From positions 8,665 to 72,664 of the forward strand of contig CAVVCO010000034.1 of the NCBI GenBank assembly GCA_963746735.1: DNA of 64,000 bases, read 5' to 3'. The notes under the pieces are model-generated. The model did not search any database, was not told the origin of the DNA, and saw only the letters and a list, made by a program, of their open reading frames with translations. Below, one piece after another: positions 1 to 8,043 of the stretch; positions within the stretch are counted from its first letter, which is position 1; every line of letters begins with the position of its first letter. This DNA is from CAVSWT01 sp963746735 (GTDB taxonomy: Bacteria; Bacteroidota; Ignavibacteria; Ignavibacteriales; Ignavibacteriaceae). Both the position numbers and the translations under genes were made by a program.

Positions 1-1151
1 GTAACTCCGGTTTTAGTACTATCTAAATCTCTACGATCATAAAATACACAGTTTACAGAACCATCAACGGGATCAACAGACATCCACGTAAAAAATTGAT
101 CTTTCCCATTACCAACAGAATCATCATTTACACGAATTGGATTAGACCAGGTTTTTCCACCGTCTCTTGAATGCTTTATAAAAACGTCAGGATCACCATT
201 GCGGTCATCAATCCAGTTAACGTAAATTGAACCGTTGTATTTGCCAGTACTTAAATCAACTTTTGTTACAGGCATTCCGTTAGACCGTGAAATACCTTTT
301 ATATCAAAATCCCATCCATTATGAATATATCCAATCACTTCACTTTGGGAAAAAGTCTTCCCACCGTCAAGAGATTTTGTAAACTCAAGTCCGCGCGGCC
401 CGCCCCAAATAACATACACTTCGCCTTTAGGGCCAACTGCTGTAATAGCGCCTTCATCAGTATTATCACCGTCAAGGCAATCACCGCCATAAGTTGAAAT
501 TCTTAAATGCGGAGAAAAAGTTTTACCGCTGTCAATTGATCTTGCAAAATAAATTTGAGAGGAATCAGCGGGATTTTTACTTTGATATTTTGCAAAGTGA
601 GTCCATGCTAAATAAACATTATTTTTATAAGGTGAATTAGGAGCGTTATCAGTTACAACATAAGGTTTGTCTTCCAACGGGGCGCAAGTATTTATATGAT
701 CCACAACAAGCGATCGCTGGTACCACGATAAGCCGCCATCAGTTGAAGAACTAACATAAATTCCCGAAGAAGGCCTTTCTAATGAATCACCACTGAATAA
801 ACCATAGAAGGATAAATAAGAATGATAAACCCTGCCTTCGGACGAAAAAGTCACTCCGTCATCCCCTTGAACTCTATCTTCCGGATTATTTGTTGCAATC
901 TTTAACCAGGTTTTTCCAGCGTCATGAGAGGTATAAGTGCTGCTTACTATGTAAGGAAACTTATGGGGCATTGTAATAAAAGCAGCAACTAAGTTCTGCG
1001 GATTTTTAGGATTTATTGCAATTGTAACTTCGGCGGGCGTATTATCCTCAGGATGACTTACTCGATACACTTTATTAAACTGAGCAAAGCTTAATTCGTT
1101 TAACATAAAACTAATTATAAGTAAAAGCATTTTTACTCTGATATGAAACAT
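1..1151 (-). CDS. Secreted BNR/sialidase-like repeat protein (3' end outside window)
   Basis: The reading frame enters from the left edge and starts at ATG 1151, giving 383 visible residues. Residues 1-24 form a signal peptide ending in SFAQ. At least five Asp-box motifs of the form S-x-D-x-G-x-T-F/W are visible (SHDAGKTW, STDGGLSW, SIDSGKTF, SLDGGKTF, SRDGGKTW), the hallmark of BNR beta-propeller proteins such as sialidases and Vps10-like folds. The catalytic arginines and Asp/Tyr/Glu of true sialidases cannot be checked, so an enzymatic role is not claimed. A type IX sorting tail may lie beyond the window. A second possible start is the Met eight codons in. Confidence 0.8.
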   Translation of the reverse strand, partial: MFHIRVKMLLLIISFMLNELSFAQFNKVYRVSHPEDNTPAEVTIAINPKNPQNLVAAFITMPHKFPYIVSSTYTSHDAGKTWLKIATNNPEDRVQGDDGVTFSSEGRVYHSYLSFYGLFSGDSLERPSSGIYVSSSTDGGLSWYQRSLVVDHINTCAPLEDKPYVVTDNAPNSPYKNNVYLAWTHFAKYQSKNPADSSQIYFARSIDSGKTFSPHLRISTYGGDCLDGDNTDEGAITAVGPKGEVYVIWGGPRGLEFTKSLDGGKTFSQSEVIGYIHNGWDFDIKGISRSNGMPVTKVDLSTGKYNGSIYVNWIDDRNGDPDVFIKHSRDGGKTWSNPIRVNDDSVGNGKDQFFTWMSVDPVDGSVNCVFYDRRDLDSTKTGV

Positions 1152-1223
1152 TGTCAGTCCTTAAAAAAAATAACTGAAGATATAATTTGAATTATTTAGA
1201 ATTTAATTTAGAAAGAAAATTAT

Positions 1224-1256
1224 AAAAAAACCGTGATTTATCGTCACGGCTTTTTT
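1224..1256. terminator. Hairpin with A-run and T-run (terminator-like, bidirectional)
   Basis: Stem CCGTGA (1231-1236) pairs with TCACGG (1244-1249), preceded by seven A and followed by six T. It sits between two divergent genes, where no gene obviously needs a terminator, and it resembles the hairpin at 3544-3564. It may insulate the operon that starts at 1364. Confidence 0.6.
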
Positions 1257-1313
1257 ATTGTATTCTAATTTTGTATATCAATTCAAAAATCATCAAAACC
1301 ACATTGTCTTTAT

Positions 1314-1330
1314 CCGGCACGCATAATGCA
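1314..1330 (+). promoter_or_regulatory. Predicted sigma-54 (-24/-12) promoter
   Basis: The sequence CGGCACGCATAATGCA matches the consensus TGGCACG-N4-TTGCA. GG lies at 1316-1317, GC at 1328-1329, and exactly ten bases separate them, as sigma-54 requires. Transcription would begin near 1341, about 23 bases before the ATG at 1364. An NtrC-type activator is encoded at 23837-25210. I found no equally good match before the other filament genes. Confidence 0.65.
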
Positions 1331-1363
1331 CAACTATAATATAATTTTTAGACAAAGAACATT

Positions 1364-1840
1364 ATGCAACAGTTTTTGGTTATAGGCGGAATATTAATTC
1401 TTTCATATTTATCATTGACTTTCTTTAAATCTAATAGCACTCAAACTGATTCTAACTATAATAATGAAGTAATTATTATGGGGACAGGAATTGGACAATC
1501 TATGCTGGAAGAAATTTTAACAAAGTCGTTTGACGAAAACACTATTACTTCATCCGTAAACAATGCTGATAGCTTAACCTCTGTTAGTAGTTTGGGTAAA
1601 GATGCTGGTGAAAATTCGTCATTAAAATATGATGATGTAGATGATTACAAGAATTTTACAAGATCAGATACTCTCGAGAATCTAGGAGTTTTTACAACAA
1701 CAGTTTTATGCTGTTATGTTAATGAAGTAAACACTGATCTAACAAGTTATTCCCGGACATTTCTAAAAAGAATTGATGTATCAGTAACTGGTGAAAATTT
1801 AAAGATTCCACTTAAATTCAATTATATAGTATCATATTAA
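1364..1840 (+). CDS. Minor pilin-like protein, trio A member 1
   Basis: A 158-residue protein with a hydrophobic N-terminal helix from about residue 4 to 21 and a polar remainder. It begins MQQFLVIGG, with no basic leader and no Gly-Phe-x4-Glu prepilin site. It is paralogous to the protein at 9882: both keep SLG, an acidic stretch (YDDVDDYKNF against FDDFDDFNNY), a CYV strand and a final aromatic strand. The same three-gene order recurs at 9882-12207, which supports a role as minor pilin or pseudopilin. It is the first gene behind the sigma-54 promoter, and its stop lies four bases before the next start. Function is inferred from the paralogue's place in a filament operon. Confidence 0.7.
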   Translation: MQQFLVIGGILILSYLSLTFFKSNSTQTDSNYNNEVIIMGTGIGQSMLEEILTKSFDENTITSSVNNADSLTSVSSLGKDAGENSSLKYDDVDDYKNFTRSDTLENLGVFTTTVLCCYVNEVNTDLTSYSRTFLKRIDVSVTGENLKIPLKFNYIVSY

Positions 1841-1844
1841 AATT

Positions 1845-2402
1845 ATGCAAAGCTGGTTAGATATAATAGGATCATTCATTATTGGAGGTATTGTCCTTGT
1901 GATGATAGCCGGATTCAATTTAAGAATGAATCTGTCTGCACAGGGGTTTTTAACCGATACAATGACTCAAAGAGAAATTAGTACCGATGCAGAAGATATA
2001 GATTTTTATCTCTACAAAATCGGATTTAGAAAATCCGGTGATAAAATACTTAAAGCAGAAGCGGCGAAAATTCAATATTATTCTGATTATGATAATAACG
2101 GAACCATGGATACAATTACCTATTCCGCAGTTAATAACACGAATGGTTCTATAACAAGTACTGTCCCGGTAATGTTAAAAATAAATAATAGCCAGTTCCA
2201 GGTTTATAAAGTCAACTCATTCTATATCGTTTATTTCGATTCCTCTGGAAGCATAATATCATCTCTGAAACTTCAGCAGCAGACAAATAGAAATATCATC
2301 CGGAGTATTAAGATTACTGCAAAATTTCTTTCGAAAGAGAAAGTTGATGACAAATTTTATTTAAAGGAATACAAAAAAATAATTAGGATAAAGAATATAT
2401 AA
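1845..2402 (+). CDS. Minor pilin-like protein, trio A member 2
   Basis: A 185-residue protein starting MQSWLDIIGSFIIGG, a hydrophobic helix followed by a mostly beta-type domain. It matches the protein at 10382 in the N-terminal pattern (DIIGSFIIGGI against DLLGSAIIGGI) and in a later YDNNG-TMDTI segment (YDRNGKMDTI in the paralogue). Both also keep a DFxxxKxGF/Y-like element around residues 50-60, reminiscent of PilW/GspJ-type minor pilins, though no domain call is made. Four bases separate it from the gene before and eleven from the gene after, so the trio is one transcription unit. Confidence 0.7.
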   Translation: MQSWLDIIGSFIIGGIVLVMIAGFNLRMNLSAQGFLTDTMTQREISTDAEDIDFYLYKIGFRKSGDKILKAEAAKIQYYSDYDNNGTMDTITYSAVNNTNGSITSTVPVMLKINNSQFQVYKVNSFYIVYFDSSGSIISSLKLQQQTNRNIIRSIKITAKFLSKEKVDDKFYLKEYKKIIRIKNI

Positions 2403-2413
2403 ATGGAGATATT

Positions 2414-3538
2414 ATGGGAAAATTAATAGTAATAGCGGTTTTAGGAAGTTTTATTGTTTTTGGCATTGTCAATCACAATGTAAACTCCAACTTGAATGGT
2501 GCTACAGATAATGCTGTGGATCATTATAGTTTAACAATTGCAAGAAATATTTGTAACAGCATGGCAGAAGTGTTATTTCAAAAAATAGCAGAAGATAAAA
2601 CTTTTAGATGTCAGCAAAAGACTCAAAAAAATATTTTGGGCGGAAAAGTAAGTTACACGGTAACCGATGTTTTAATAGATGGGGATAGCCTTATTAAAAT
2701 TTCCTTAGAATCTAATTATTACAGTGTAAACAAGTCAGCCACAGTATATGTGAAGATACCTGAGCCTTCCGGCAGCAATAAGATTCCGTCAGGGATATTG
2801 GCAGCAATAACAGCCAATAGTACTATAAAACTTAACGGCAGCTTAATAGTTGATGGAAGAGATCACGATATTAATGGAAATGTAGTAAGTGGAAGTGGAA
2901 CCTATGGTATTTGGACTACTGGCGGGATTGATCAGAATGGAAACTCCCAAATTGGCGGTACTAGCGACAAAACTGATTATTCACCTTCGAAAAACGGATA
3001 TAGTTCTGTGGTAGCTACCGGGCAAACATGGCCAGGAGGATTTCCAACTTCCCCGGATATGATTTTAGGCGGAGACAAAAATGGATTACCTGAAGGAACA
3101 TTAAAAACTATAGCTCAAAGCGGTGCAAATGGCAGCCAATATGTTACAAATCCTTCCAAATTAAAATATCCCTTAAAAGGAATTACTTATGTTGAACTTC
3201 CGTCAAAAGGGATTTGGCAATCGTTAAGCATTGAAGGATCAGGAATTTTAATTGTGCATAACAGTTCAGTAAACGCAACAATGGAGAATGTAAACTCCGG
3301 TACTTTTAAAGGCATTCTGTTTACAGATGATATGATTCATCTTCATGCAGATATTATCGGGTCACTTATAACATTATCTCCCAGGCCTTCGGAAGGGAAT
3401 TGCATTGGCAATGGTAACGGATCAATTTTATATTCTTCAGAAACTATAAAAAATGGAATGAAATATACTTTAACTGAAGCTGCCCATAACTATGGGTTTG
3501 GAAAGCACAGAATAACAATTGTTAATTGGTATGAATAA
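2414..3538 (+). CDS. Minor pilin-like protein with large C-terminal domain, trio A member 3
   Basis: A 374-residue protein with the N-terminus MGKLIVIAVLGSFIVFGIVN, almost the same as the protein at 10992 (MGKMVLLIVLGSYIILG). After the helix comes an A-x-x-I segment like PilX/GspK N-termini, then a long Gly/Ser/Asn-rich domain from about residue 110 to the end with a beta-helix-like rhythm (KLNGSLIVDGRDHDINGN). Large minor pilins of this kind usually sit at the filament tip. ATG 2414 follows GGAGATATT. A terminator hairpin starts directly after its stop. Role is inferred from homology to trio B and from position. Confidence 0.7.
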   Translation: MGKLIVIAVLGSFIVFGIVNHNVNSNLNGATDNAVDHYSLTIARNICNSMAEVLFQKIAEDKTFRCQQKTQKNILGGKVSYTVTDVLIDGDSLIKISLESNYYSVNKSATVYVKIPEPSGSNKIPSGILAAITANSTIKLNGSLIVDGRDHDINGNVVSGSGTYGIWTTGGIDQNGNSQIGGTSDKTDYSPSKNGYSSVVATGQTWPGGFPTSPDMILGGDKNGLPEGTLKTIAQSGANGSQYVTNPSKLKYPLKGITYVELPSKGIWQSLSIEGSGILIVHNSSVNATMENVNSGTFKGILFTDDMIHLHADIIGSLITLSPRPSEGNCIGNGNGSILYSSETIKNGMKYTLTEAAHNYGFGKHRITIVNWYE

Positions 3539-3570
3539 AAAAAGCCGTGATTAAAAACCACGGCTTTTTT
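3538..3570. terminator. Bidirectional terminator hairpin
   Basis: GCCGTG (3544-3549) pairs with CACGGC (3559-3564), with an A-run before and a six-T run after. It lies between the convergent genes ending at 3538 (+) and 3589 (-) and can serve both. It resembles the hairpin at 1231-1249. Confidence 0.8.
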
Positions 3571-3588
3571 GTTTTAATAATTAGTTGT

Positions 3589-4336
3589 TTACGGTTGGGT
3601 TGGGAATCTCACATCATTTGCTTTTTGATTATAAACCCATTGAACAATTAAATAAGCTGGACTATGCAGTTGTTCCGCCGCCATAGCTTTTTATTATTAA
3701 TTTAGAATAATGAGAGTCTGCATCAAATAAGAAAACATAATTTGTTTCTCTATCACCCATTGTAGTTGCCCATGAGTTTGTTGCAAGCGGGGAAGGAACG
3801 CCATCAAATAAATTTGTTGATGAGCCAACTAAAAATGATGTTGAGCGGGTGCTTGAACTTCTAATCTCAAATACAGTTCCCGCTGAATTAGAATAATAAA
3901 AAATATCTACGTCTGAACTGGATGAGCTTTTAGCAATACCTGCGGAAAGATCTAATCCGCTTGGCTGATTAGCTCCAGTGCCTGTGGTTTCCCAGATAGT
4001 ATCCATATATGTTGATGTAGTTAAATCAGAAGTCAATGTAATAGATTTTACAGTTTGAAAACCTGCATTTACAGTTGCTGAAAAAGTTGTGTCTTTGTAA
4101 CCTGTTTTGCTTAAAGTAACGTTGTATGTGCCTTCATCTAAACTGGTCACGCTGTCAGGTGTTACTTTCCCAGTTGAAGAACCACTAACAGCAATAGCAG
4201 CACCAGTTGGGGTTGATTGAACAAAAATACTTCCTTTAGTAACGGCAGGCGGATTTGTTGAATTCGAAGTTGAATCACATGAAGATAATAATAATCCGGC
4301 AAGCGGTATTAAAATTAACAGAATATATTTTTTCAT
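3589..4336 (-). CDS. PEGA-domain lipoprotein, frameshifted near its 3' end
   Basis: The N-terminus has a lipoprotein signal (LIPLAGLLLSSC, Cys 20). Residues about 35-105 form a PEGA-like surface repeat (GSIFVQSTPTGAAIAVSG, then a TLSKTGYKDTT strand). The remainder is an unrecognised beta-rich domain. The simple frame stops at 3662. Skipping one base near 3664 continues into SPAYLIVQWVYNQKANDVRF and a stop at 3589, typical protein sequence that fits a C-terminal strand pair. I therefore read one gene of about 248 residues with a one-base insertion. It lies 20 bases downstream of another lipoprotein gene on the same strand. Function unknown; cell-envelope location likely. Confidence 0.65.
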
Positions 4337-4356
4337 TAAGGGCTCCCTTTCTATTT

Positions 4357-4884
4357 TTATTTCTTTGTTAAATTAAAATTTAATTTTTTCTTATCAACAT
4401 TCAATGTAAATGTTCCAGTTAGATTTTTCATGTCAGAAGAAAGCTTAGCGGCATATTTTCCCATGTATCTGCTGTGAAGCTGGTCGCTCATATTCACAGT
4501 CATTTTATCGGGATTAAATGTTCCTTTAACTTCCTGGTTTATTACTTCTCTATAATGTATAGTAATCTTTCCTTTGAATGAAGTAGAATCTTGGGAAGTT
4601 ATTTTAAGAGTCGTTGCTCTTGAATCAAACTTTCCTGTCCAAGTACCTGTAATATCCGGAATTTTTGTTTCTTCTTTCTCTGCCGGTTTTAAAACAGGTT
4701 GATTTTTAACTGTTTGAGTATCTACCTGAGTTGTTTTTTCTTCAGGTGATTTTGCTTCTTCCTTTTTTGATTGGCAGCCGTTATACACTAGAATTGCTGC
4801 AATAAAAAGAATAAAAATAAATTTACTCTTAAAATTTTTAATGGAAGAAATAATTGAAATTCCTTTTTTTCTAAAACCAAACAT
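4357..4884 (-). CDS. Lipoprotein of unknown function
   Basis: A 175-residue protein with a long basic N-terminus, a membrane segment (KFIFILFIAAILVYNGC) and Cys 37 as the probable lipidation site. A charged Lys/Glu/Gln linker covers residues 38-75. The C-terminal 95 residues (ITGTWTGKFDSRATTLKITS onward) form an alternating strand pattern like a small lipocalin-type or calycin-like barrel, but I recognise no family. No internal Met offers a shorter start. It probably shares a transcript with the PEGA lipoprotein downstream. Confidence 0.6.
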   Translation of the reverse strand: MFGFRKKGISIISSIKNFKSKFIFILFIAAILVYNGCQSKKEEAKSPEEKTTQVDTQTVKNQPVLKPAEKEETKIPDITGTWTGKFDSRATTLKITSQDSTSFKGKITIHYREVINQEVKGTFNPDKMTVNMSDQLHSRYMGKYAAKLSSDMKNLTGTFTLNVDKKKLNFNLTKK

Positions 4885-5482
4885 AGAAAAATTCCTTTTA
4901 GTTATTTATTTGTTAAGAAAGACAGAGAATGCTTTCACAAATATAGTTAATAATTGCCACTACAAAATAATGATAAAAATATATTTTGATGTGATTTGAA
5001 TATTTGGTTAACAAAAAATCTATTGATATTTAAAGGTTGGTTTGATAAACAAAGTGATTGTGGCTGTATAAAAAATCATCTATTAAATTAATATTCGAAA
5101 ATATTACATGTAAAGATTTCAAGTTTTGTAAAACTTTCACTGCAATTTGTTACTAGCCTATGGTAAAACTATCCGGTAAAATTTTCTATTTAAAGAAGTA
5201 ATAAAGTAAAAATGTTTAAGGGGAACTTTTATGGTTTTTGAAGCGCCAGAAATTTTTATAGAAAGTTGTCCTCTATTACACCCCAAATTGACCTCATTCA
5301 GCAATTATTACCAGAGTAAAAAGCAGTAATTACCTCATGCATTTTAGTGATTAACTGCGTTCATAGCTGTTTTTGTAGTAATAAGTTAGAGTACTTAGTA
5401 TTTCATTCAAATAGCAACTGGCATAATTCTTCTTCTAACAAATCGCAGCACTAAAACATAATTCTTATGAAAGGAAAAGTTT
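4885..5482. other. Long intergenic region before the major pilin genes
   Basis: About 600 bases, very AT-rich, between a leftward lipoprotein gene and the rightward pilin genes. It must hold the pilin promoter. It contains the possible 32-codon ORF at 5231 and a degenerate sigma-54-like element at 5419-5434 (TGGCAT with the -12 GC missing). I looked for a c-di-GMP riboswitch because such elements precede pilin genes elsewhere, and did not find a convincing one. Confidence 0.4.
5231..5329 (+). CDS. Possible small ORF (32 residues)
   Basis: ATG 5231 is preceded by AAGGGG at a spacing of seven bases, a good ribosome binding site, and opens 32 codons beginning MVFEAPEIFIES and ending in YYQSKKQ. 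It has no membrane segment and no recognisable family. It lies upstream of the pilin genes and could be a leader peptide or chance. Confidence 0.25.
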   Translation: MVFEAPEIFIESCPLLHPKLTSFSNYYQSKKQ

Positions 5483-5863
5483 TTGGGTCAGCAGCAGTTA
5501 CTTTTAATTACCGTTGCCATTATAGTTGTCGGAATTGCAATCTTAGTCTCTTTTTCCATATATAGGCAAAACTCAATTGATCAAAACCGTGATAATGTCA
5601 CGAATGAATCATTGAACTTAGCTAATATGGCAATGAGTTACTATAAAAAACCTAAAAGCATGGGTGGAAACGATAGGTCATTTATAGGCTGGGATGTCCC
5701 GTCATATTTGACATCAACAGATTGCGGCACTTTTACAGCTACGTCTTACAGCGATAGTGTAATAATCATTGGCACAGGAAATGAAATAGTCAGTGGGTAC
5801 GATTATGTAAAGGTAAAAACAACAGTAACCAGAAATAATTTTAGAGTTTCAGTAATCGAATAG
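5483..5863 (+). CDS. Major pilin-like protein 1 with Met-Gly leader
   Basis: A 126-residue protein from TTG 5483, with AAGGAAAAG upstream. It begins MGQQQLLLITVAIIVVGIAI: the hydrophobic helix starts at residue 6, so any leader is only Met-Gly. A Q stands where type IV pilins have Phe1, and no Glu5 is seen. The same start occurs in the next gene, which supports the TTG choice. After the helix come SIDQNRDNVTNESLNLANMA, a YYKKP-x-SMGG motif and a small beta domain. The size suits a major pilin. Tandem with its paralogue at 5929 and upstream of the platform and ATPase genes. Confidence 0.75.
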   Translation: MGQQQLLLITVAIIVVGIAILVSFSIYRQNSIDQNRDNVTNESLNLANMAMSYYKKPKSMGGNDRSFIGWDVPSYLTSTDCGTFTATSYSDSVIIIGTGNEIVSGYDYVKVKTTVTRNNFRVSVIE

Positions 5864-5928
5864 TTCGAATAAATAAAGAGTACAAATAACTAATTAACTA
5901 ATAATCAATAAATGTAAGGAGATCTATA

Positions 5929-6336
5929 ATGGGTCAACAACAACTTCTTTTAATCGTTCTTGGTGTTATCGTAGTTGGTATCGCAGTAGTAGTTGGTATT
6001 AACTTATTTAACGCTAGTTCAATTGAAGCAAACAGAGACGGTGTAGTTTCTGATTTGAATAACCTTGGTGCAATGGCAGTTCAGTTCTACAAAAAACCTG
6101 TATCAATGGGTGGTGGCGGAAGATCATTTAATACAACTAATGGTGCTCCAGCAGGCTGGACAATTCCAACAACTTTACAATCAACAGCTAATGGTGCATA
6201 TACAGCAACAGTAGCAGCTAAAACAGTTACAATTGTTGGTGCTAGGAACAGAACTTAGTGGACGCTTCTAACTATGTAACACATCACAGCAGTGGTAGAT
6301 TCAGTTGGTAAAATAGTTGTTACCAAAGTTCACTAA
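5929..6336 (+). CDS. Major pilin-like protein 2, with three clustered single-base insertions
   Basis: Starts ATG 5929 behind AAGGAGAT and begins MGQQQLLLIVLGVIVVGIAV, close to the preceding pilin. The raw frame stops at 6258 after 109 residues. Dropping single A bases at 6244, 6257 and 6279 gives the C-terminus VTIVGAGTELVDASNYVH, then ITAVVDSVGKIVVTKVH, which aligns along its length with the end of the 5483 protein. The three insertions sum to one codon, so the stop at 6334-6336 is in frame with the ATG. The restored protein has 134 residues and is followed by a strong terminator. The strong ribosome site suggests high expression. Confidence 0.7.
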
Positions 6337-6359
6337 GAAGTAATATAATATTTATCATT

Positions 6360-6387
6360 AAGGTGGGTTAAGCCCACCTTTTTTTTT
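6360..6387 (+). terminator. Intrinsic terminator after the pilin genes
   Basis: AAGGTGGG (6360-6367) pairs with CCCACCTT (6373-6380) around a five-base loop, with nine T at 6379-6387. It separates the two pilin genes from the machinery operon, as is usual for abundant pilins. The following 270 bases to 6658 show nothing I recognise. Confidence 0.9.
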
Positions 6388-6657
6388 CTCTAAATCAAAT
6401 GTGTGTAATAAGAATAGATTAAATAGTTAAGTCTAATATCGAGTGACAGTCTTACTACTTCATGCCGGATTGTTAAAAAAAATAAACCGCTTTTGTTTAG
6501 ATAGTAATTAATACTTGTATTAAATATAGAGGTTTGAGTTATTCAGACTGATAATTTTAAAAAGGCCAATTATTTATAAATTATTAACAAAAAAAGCGTT
6601 AAATAATTAGGAATAATTCTTGATAAGTAAAGAACAAAAACTAAAAGAGATTATAAA

Positions 6658-8043
6658 ATGATAGAATTTAGATTCACAGCAGAAAAAGTCAGCGGCCAGT
6701 TAATAAATGGTTCCCTATCCGCAGCCTCAAGCTCTGAAGGAAAAAAGAAAATATACAGGCTTGCAGAAAAAAATCAGTTAAAAATAAAAAGCATAGAAAA
6801 GAAATCAACTTTTCTCTATAGAGTTAAAAAAGGAACCGACAAGCCCATAAAAGGTGAACAAAAAGCGTATACAAAAAAAGAGGTTGAAGAAGCATTTTCC
6901 CGTCTTGGCTATGAAGTTCTTTCTGTTAACAAAAGCTTATTTGAATTTAATGCAAAACCACCTACCGCTGAAATTGTAACCTTTGTTAAAATTAGTGCTG
7001 AATTATTAGAGCAGAAATTACCATATGGAGAAATACTAAATTTATTAATAAATGATACTCAAAATAAAACTTTAAAAAATACTCTTAAGGAAATCAATAA
7101 CGATCTAAAGAAAGGTGCTGATAGTGAAGCAACGTTTCTTAAGTATCAATCTGTTTTTGGTAAATTTACTGCATACATGCTGGGGTTAGCTTCTAAAAGC
7201 GGTAACATGACCGAGATTTATAAAGCAACTGCAAAGTTTCTGGAAAGACGCCAGGAATTTAAAAAGAATATGAGAAGTGCTTTGATAACACCGGCAGTTA
7301 CAATCTTTGTTCTGTTCTTAGCGGTTCTGTTTTATGTAGGATATATCTTTCCTGAAACAGCAAAACTGTTTGTTAAGTTTGGAATTGAATTACCTCCTAT
7401 GACGAAATTTACCTTACAGTTTAGTGATTTTCTCATGGGTAATCTTTATCTGGTTTCTGCCGTAATGTTTATCCCGCCAATAATTTTCTGGCGATATGCA
7501 AAAACAAAAAAGGGTGCTTACTTTGTTGATAAAACTATTATGAAGCTTCCCATGATTGGTTCCTTAATTCATAAAACAGTGCTTGAAGTTTTTGCCAGGG
7601 TATTTTATACTCTTTACAGCGGTTCTGCAGAAAGCATAGAGCCTATTAGAATAGCTGCTGAAGCAACAGGCAATACTTATTTTGAAGAAAGAATTAAAAC
7701 AATTTCAATTCCTTTAATGCTTAAAAAAGGAACTGGTGTTACAGATGCTTTCGAAGCAAGCGGAGTATTTACTGATACAGCTTTATCAAGACTACATTCA
7801 GGTGAAGAAACAGGAACAATAAAAAATACAGCGCTTCAGCTAGCAAATTATTATGAAGCTGAAACTGTTTATAAGCTTAAAAATTTAATTGAATTAATCC
7901 AGGTTGTTATTGCTATGATTATTATGGTTGTAATGATAGCACTAACTCTTGTTTCGGCTGAAACTGCAACAGTTCGGCCTAAAACTCCTGGTATGTCCAC
8001 ATCTTACAACCATACTATTACGGTAGAAAGAAACATAGTATGA
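6658..8043 (+). CDS. pilC: Inner-membrane platform protein, PilC/GspF family
   Basis: A 461-residue polytopic protein that anchors the assembly ATPase and organises the filament. It shows two GspF-type domains (about residues 110-235 and 310-430) and three membrane segments (about 213-232, 262-282, 418-440). Family signatures include the KSGNMTEIYKATAKFLERRQ stretch after the first domain and SGEETGTI plus a final VVMIALTLVSAE helix in the second. The N-terminal 90 residues are Lys-rich and resemble the usual adaptor region that meets the ATPase. Its stop overlaps the ATPase start by four bases (ATGA), a sign of coupled translation. Confidence 0.92.
   Translation: MIEFRFTAEKVSGQLINGSLSAASSSEGKKKIYRLAEKNQLKIKSIEKKSTFLYRVKKGTDKPIKGEQKAYTKKEVEEAFSRLGYEVLSVNKSLFEFNAKPPTAEIVTFVKISAELLEQKLPYGEILNLLINDTQNKTLKNTLKEINNDLKKGADSEATFLKYQSVFGKFTAYMLGLASKSGNMTEIYKATAKFLERRQEFKKNMRSALITPAVTIFVLFLAVLFYVGYIFPETAKLFVKFGIELPPMTKFTLQFSDFLMGNLYLVSAVMFIPPIIFWRYAKTKKGAYFVDKTIMKLPMIGSLIHKTVLEVFARVFYTLYSGSAESIEPIRIAAEATGNTYFEERIKTISIPLMLKKGTGVTDAFEASGVFTDTALSRLHSGEETGTIKNTALQLANYYEAETVYKLKNLIELIQVVIAMIIMVVMIALTLVSAETATVRPKTPGMSTSYNHTITVERNIV

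Noticed and set aside
5419..5434. Second sigma-54 promoter before the first pilin gene
   Set aside because: TGGCAT is present, but the -12 position has CT in place of the essential GC at the ten-base spacing.
4885..5482. Possible c-di-GMP riboswitch before the pilin genes
   Set aside because: A stretch near 5155-5180 (GCCTATGGTAAAACTATCC) looked suggestive, but the conserved GEMM core and paired stems could not be laid out.
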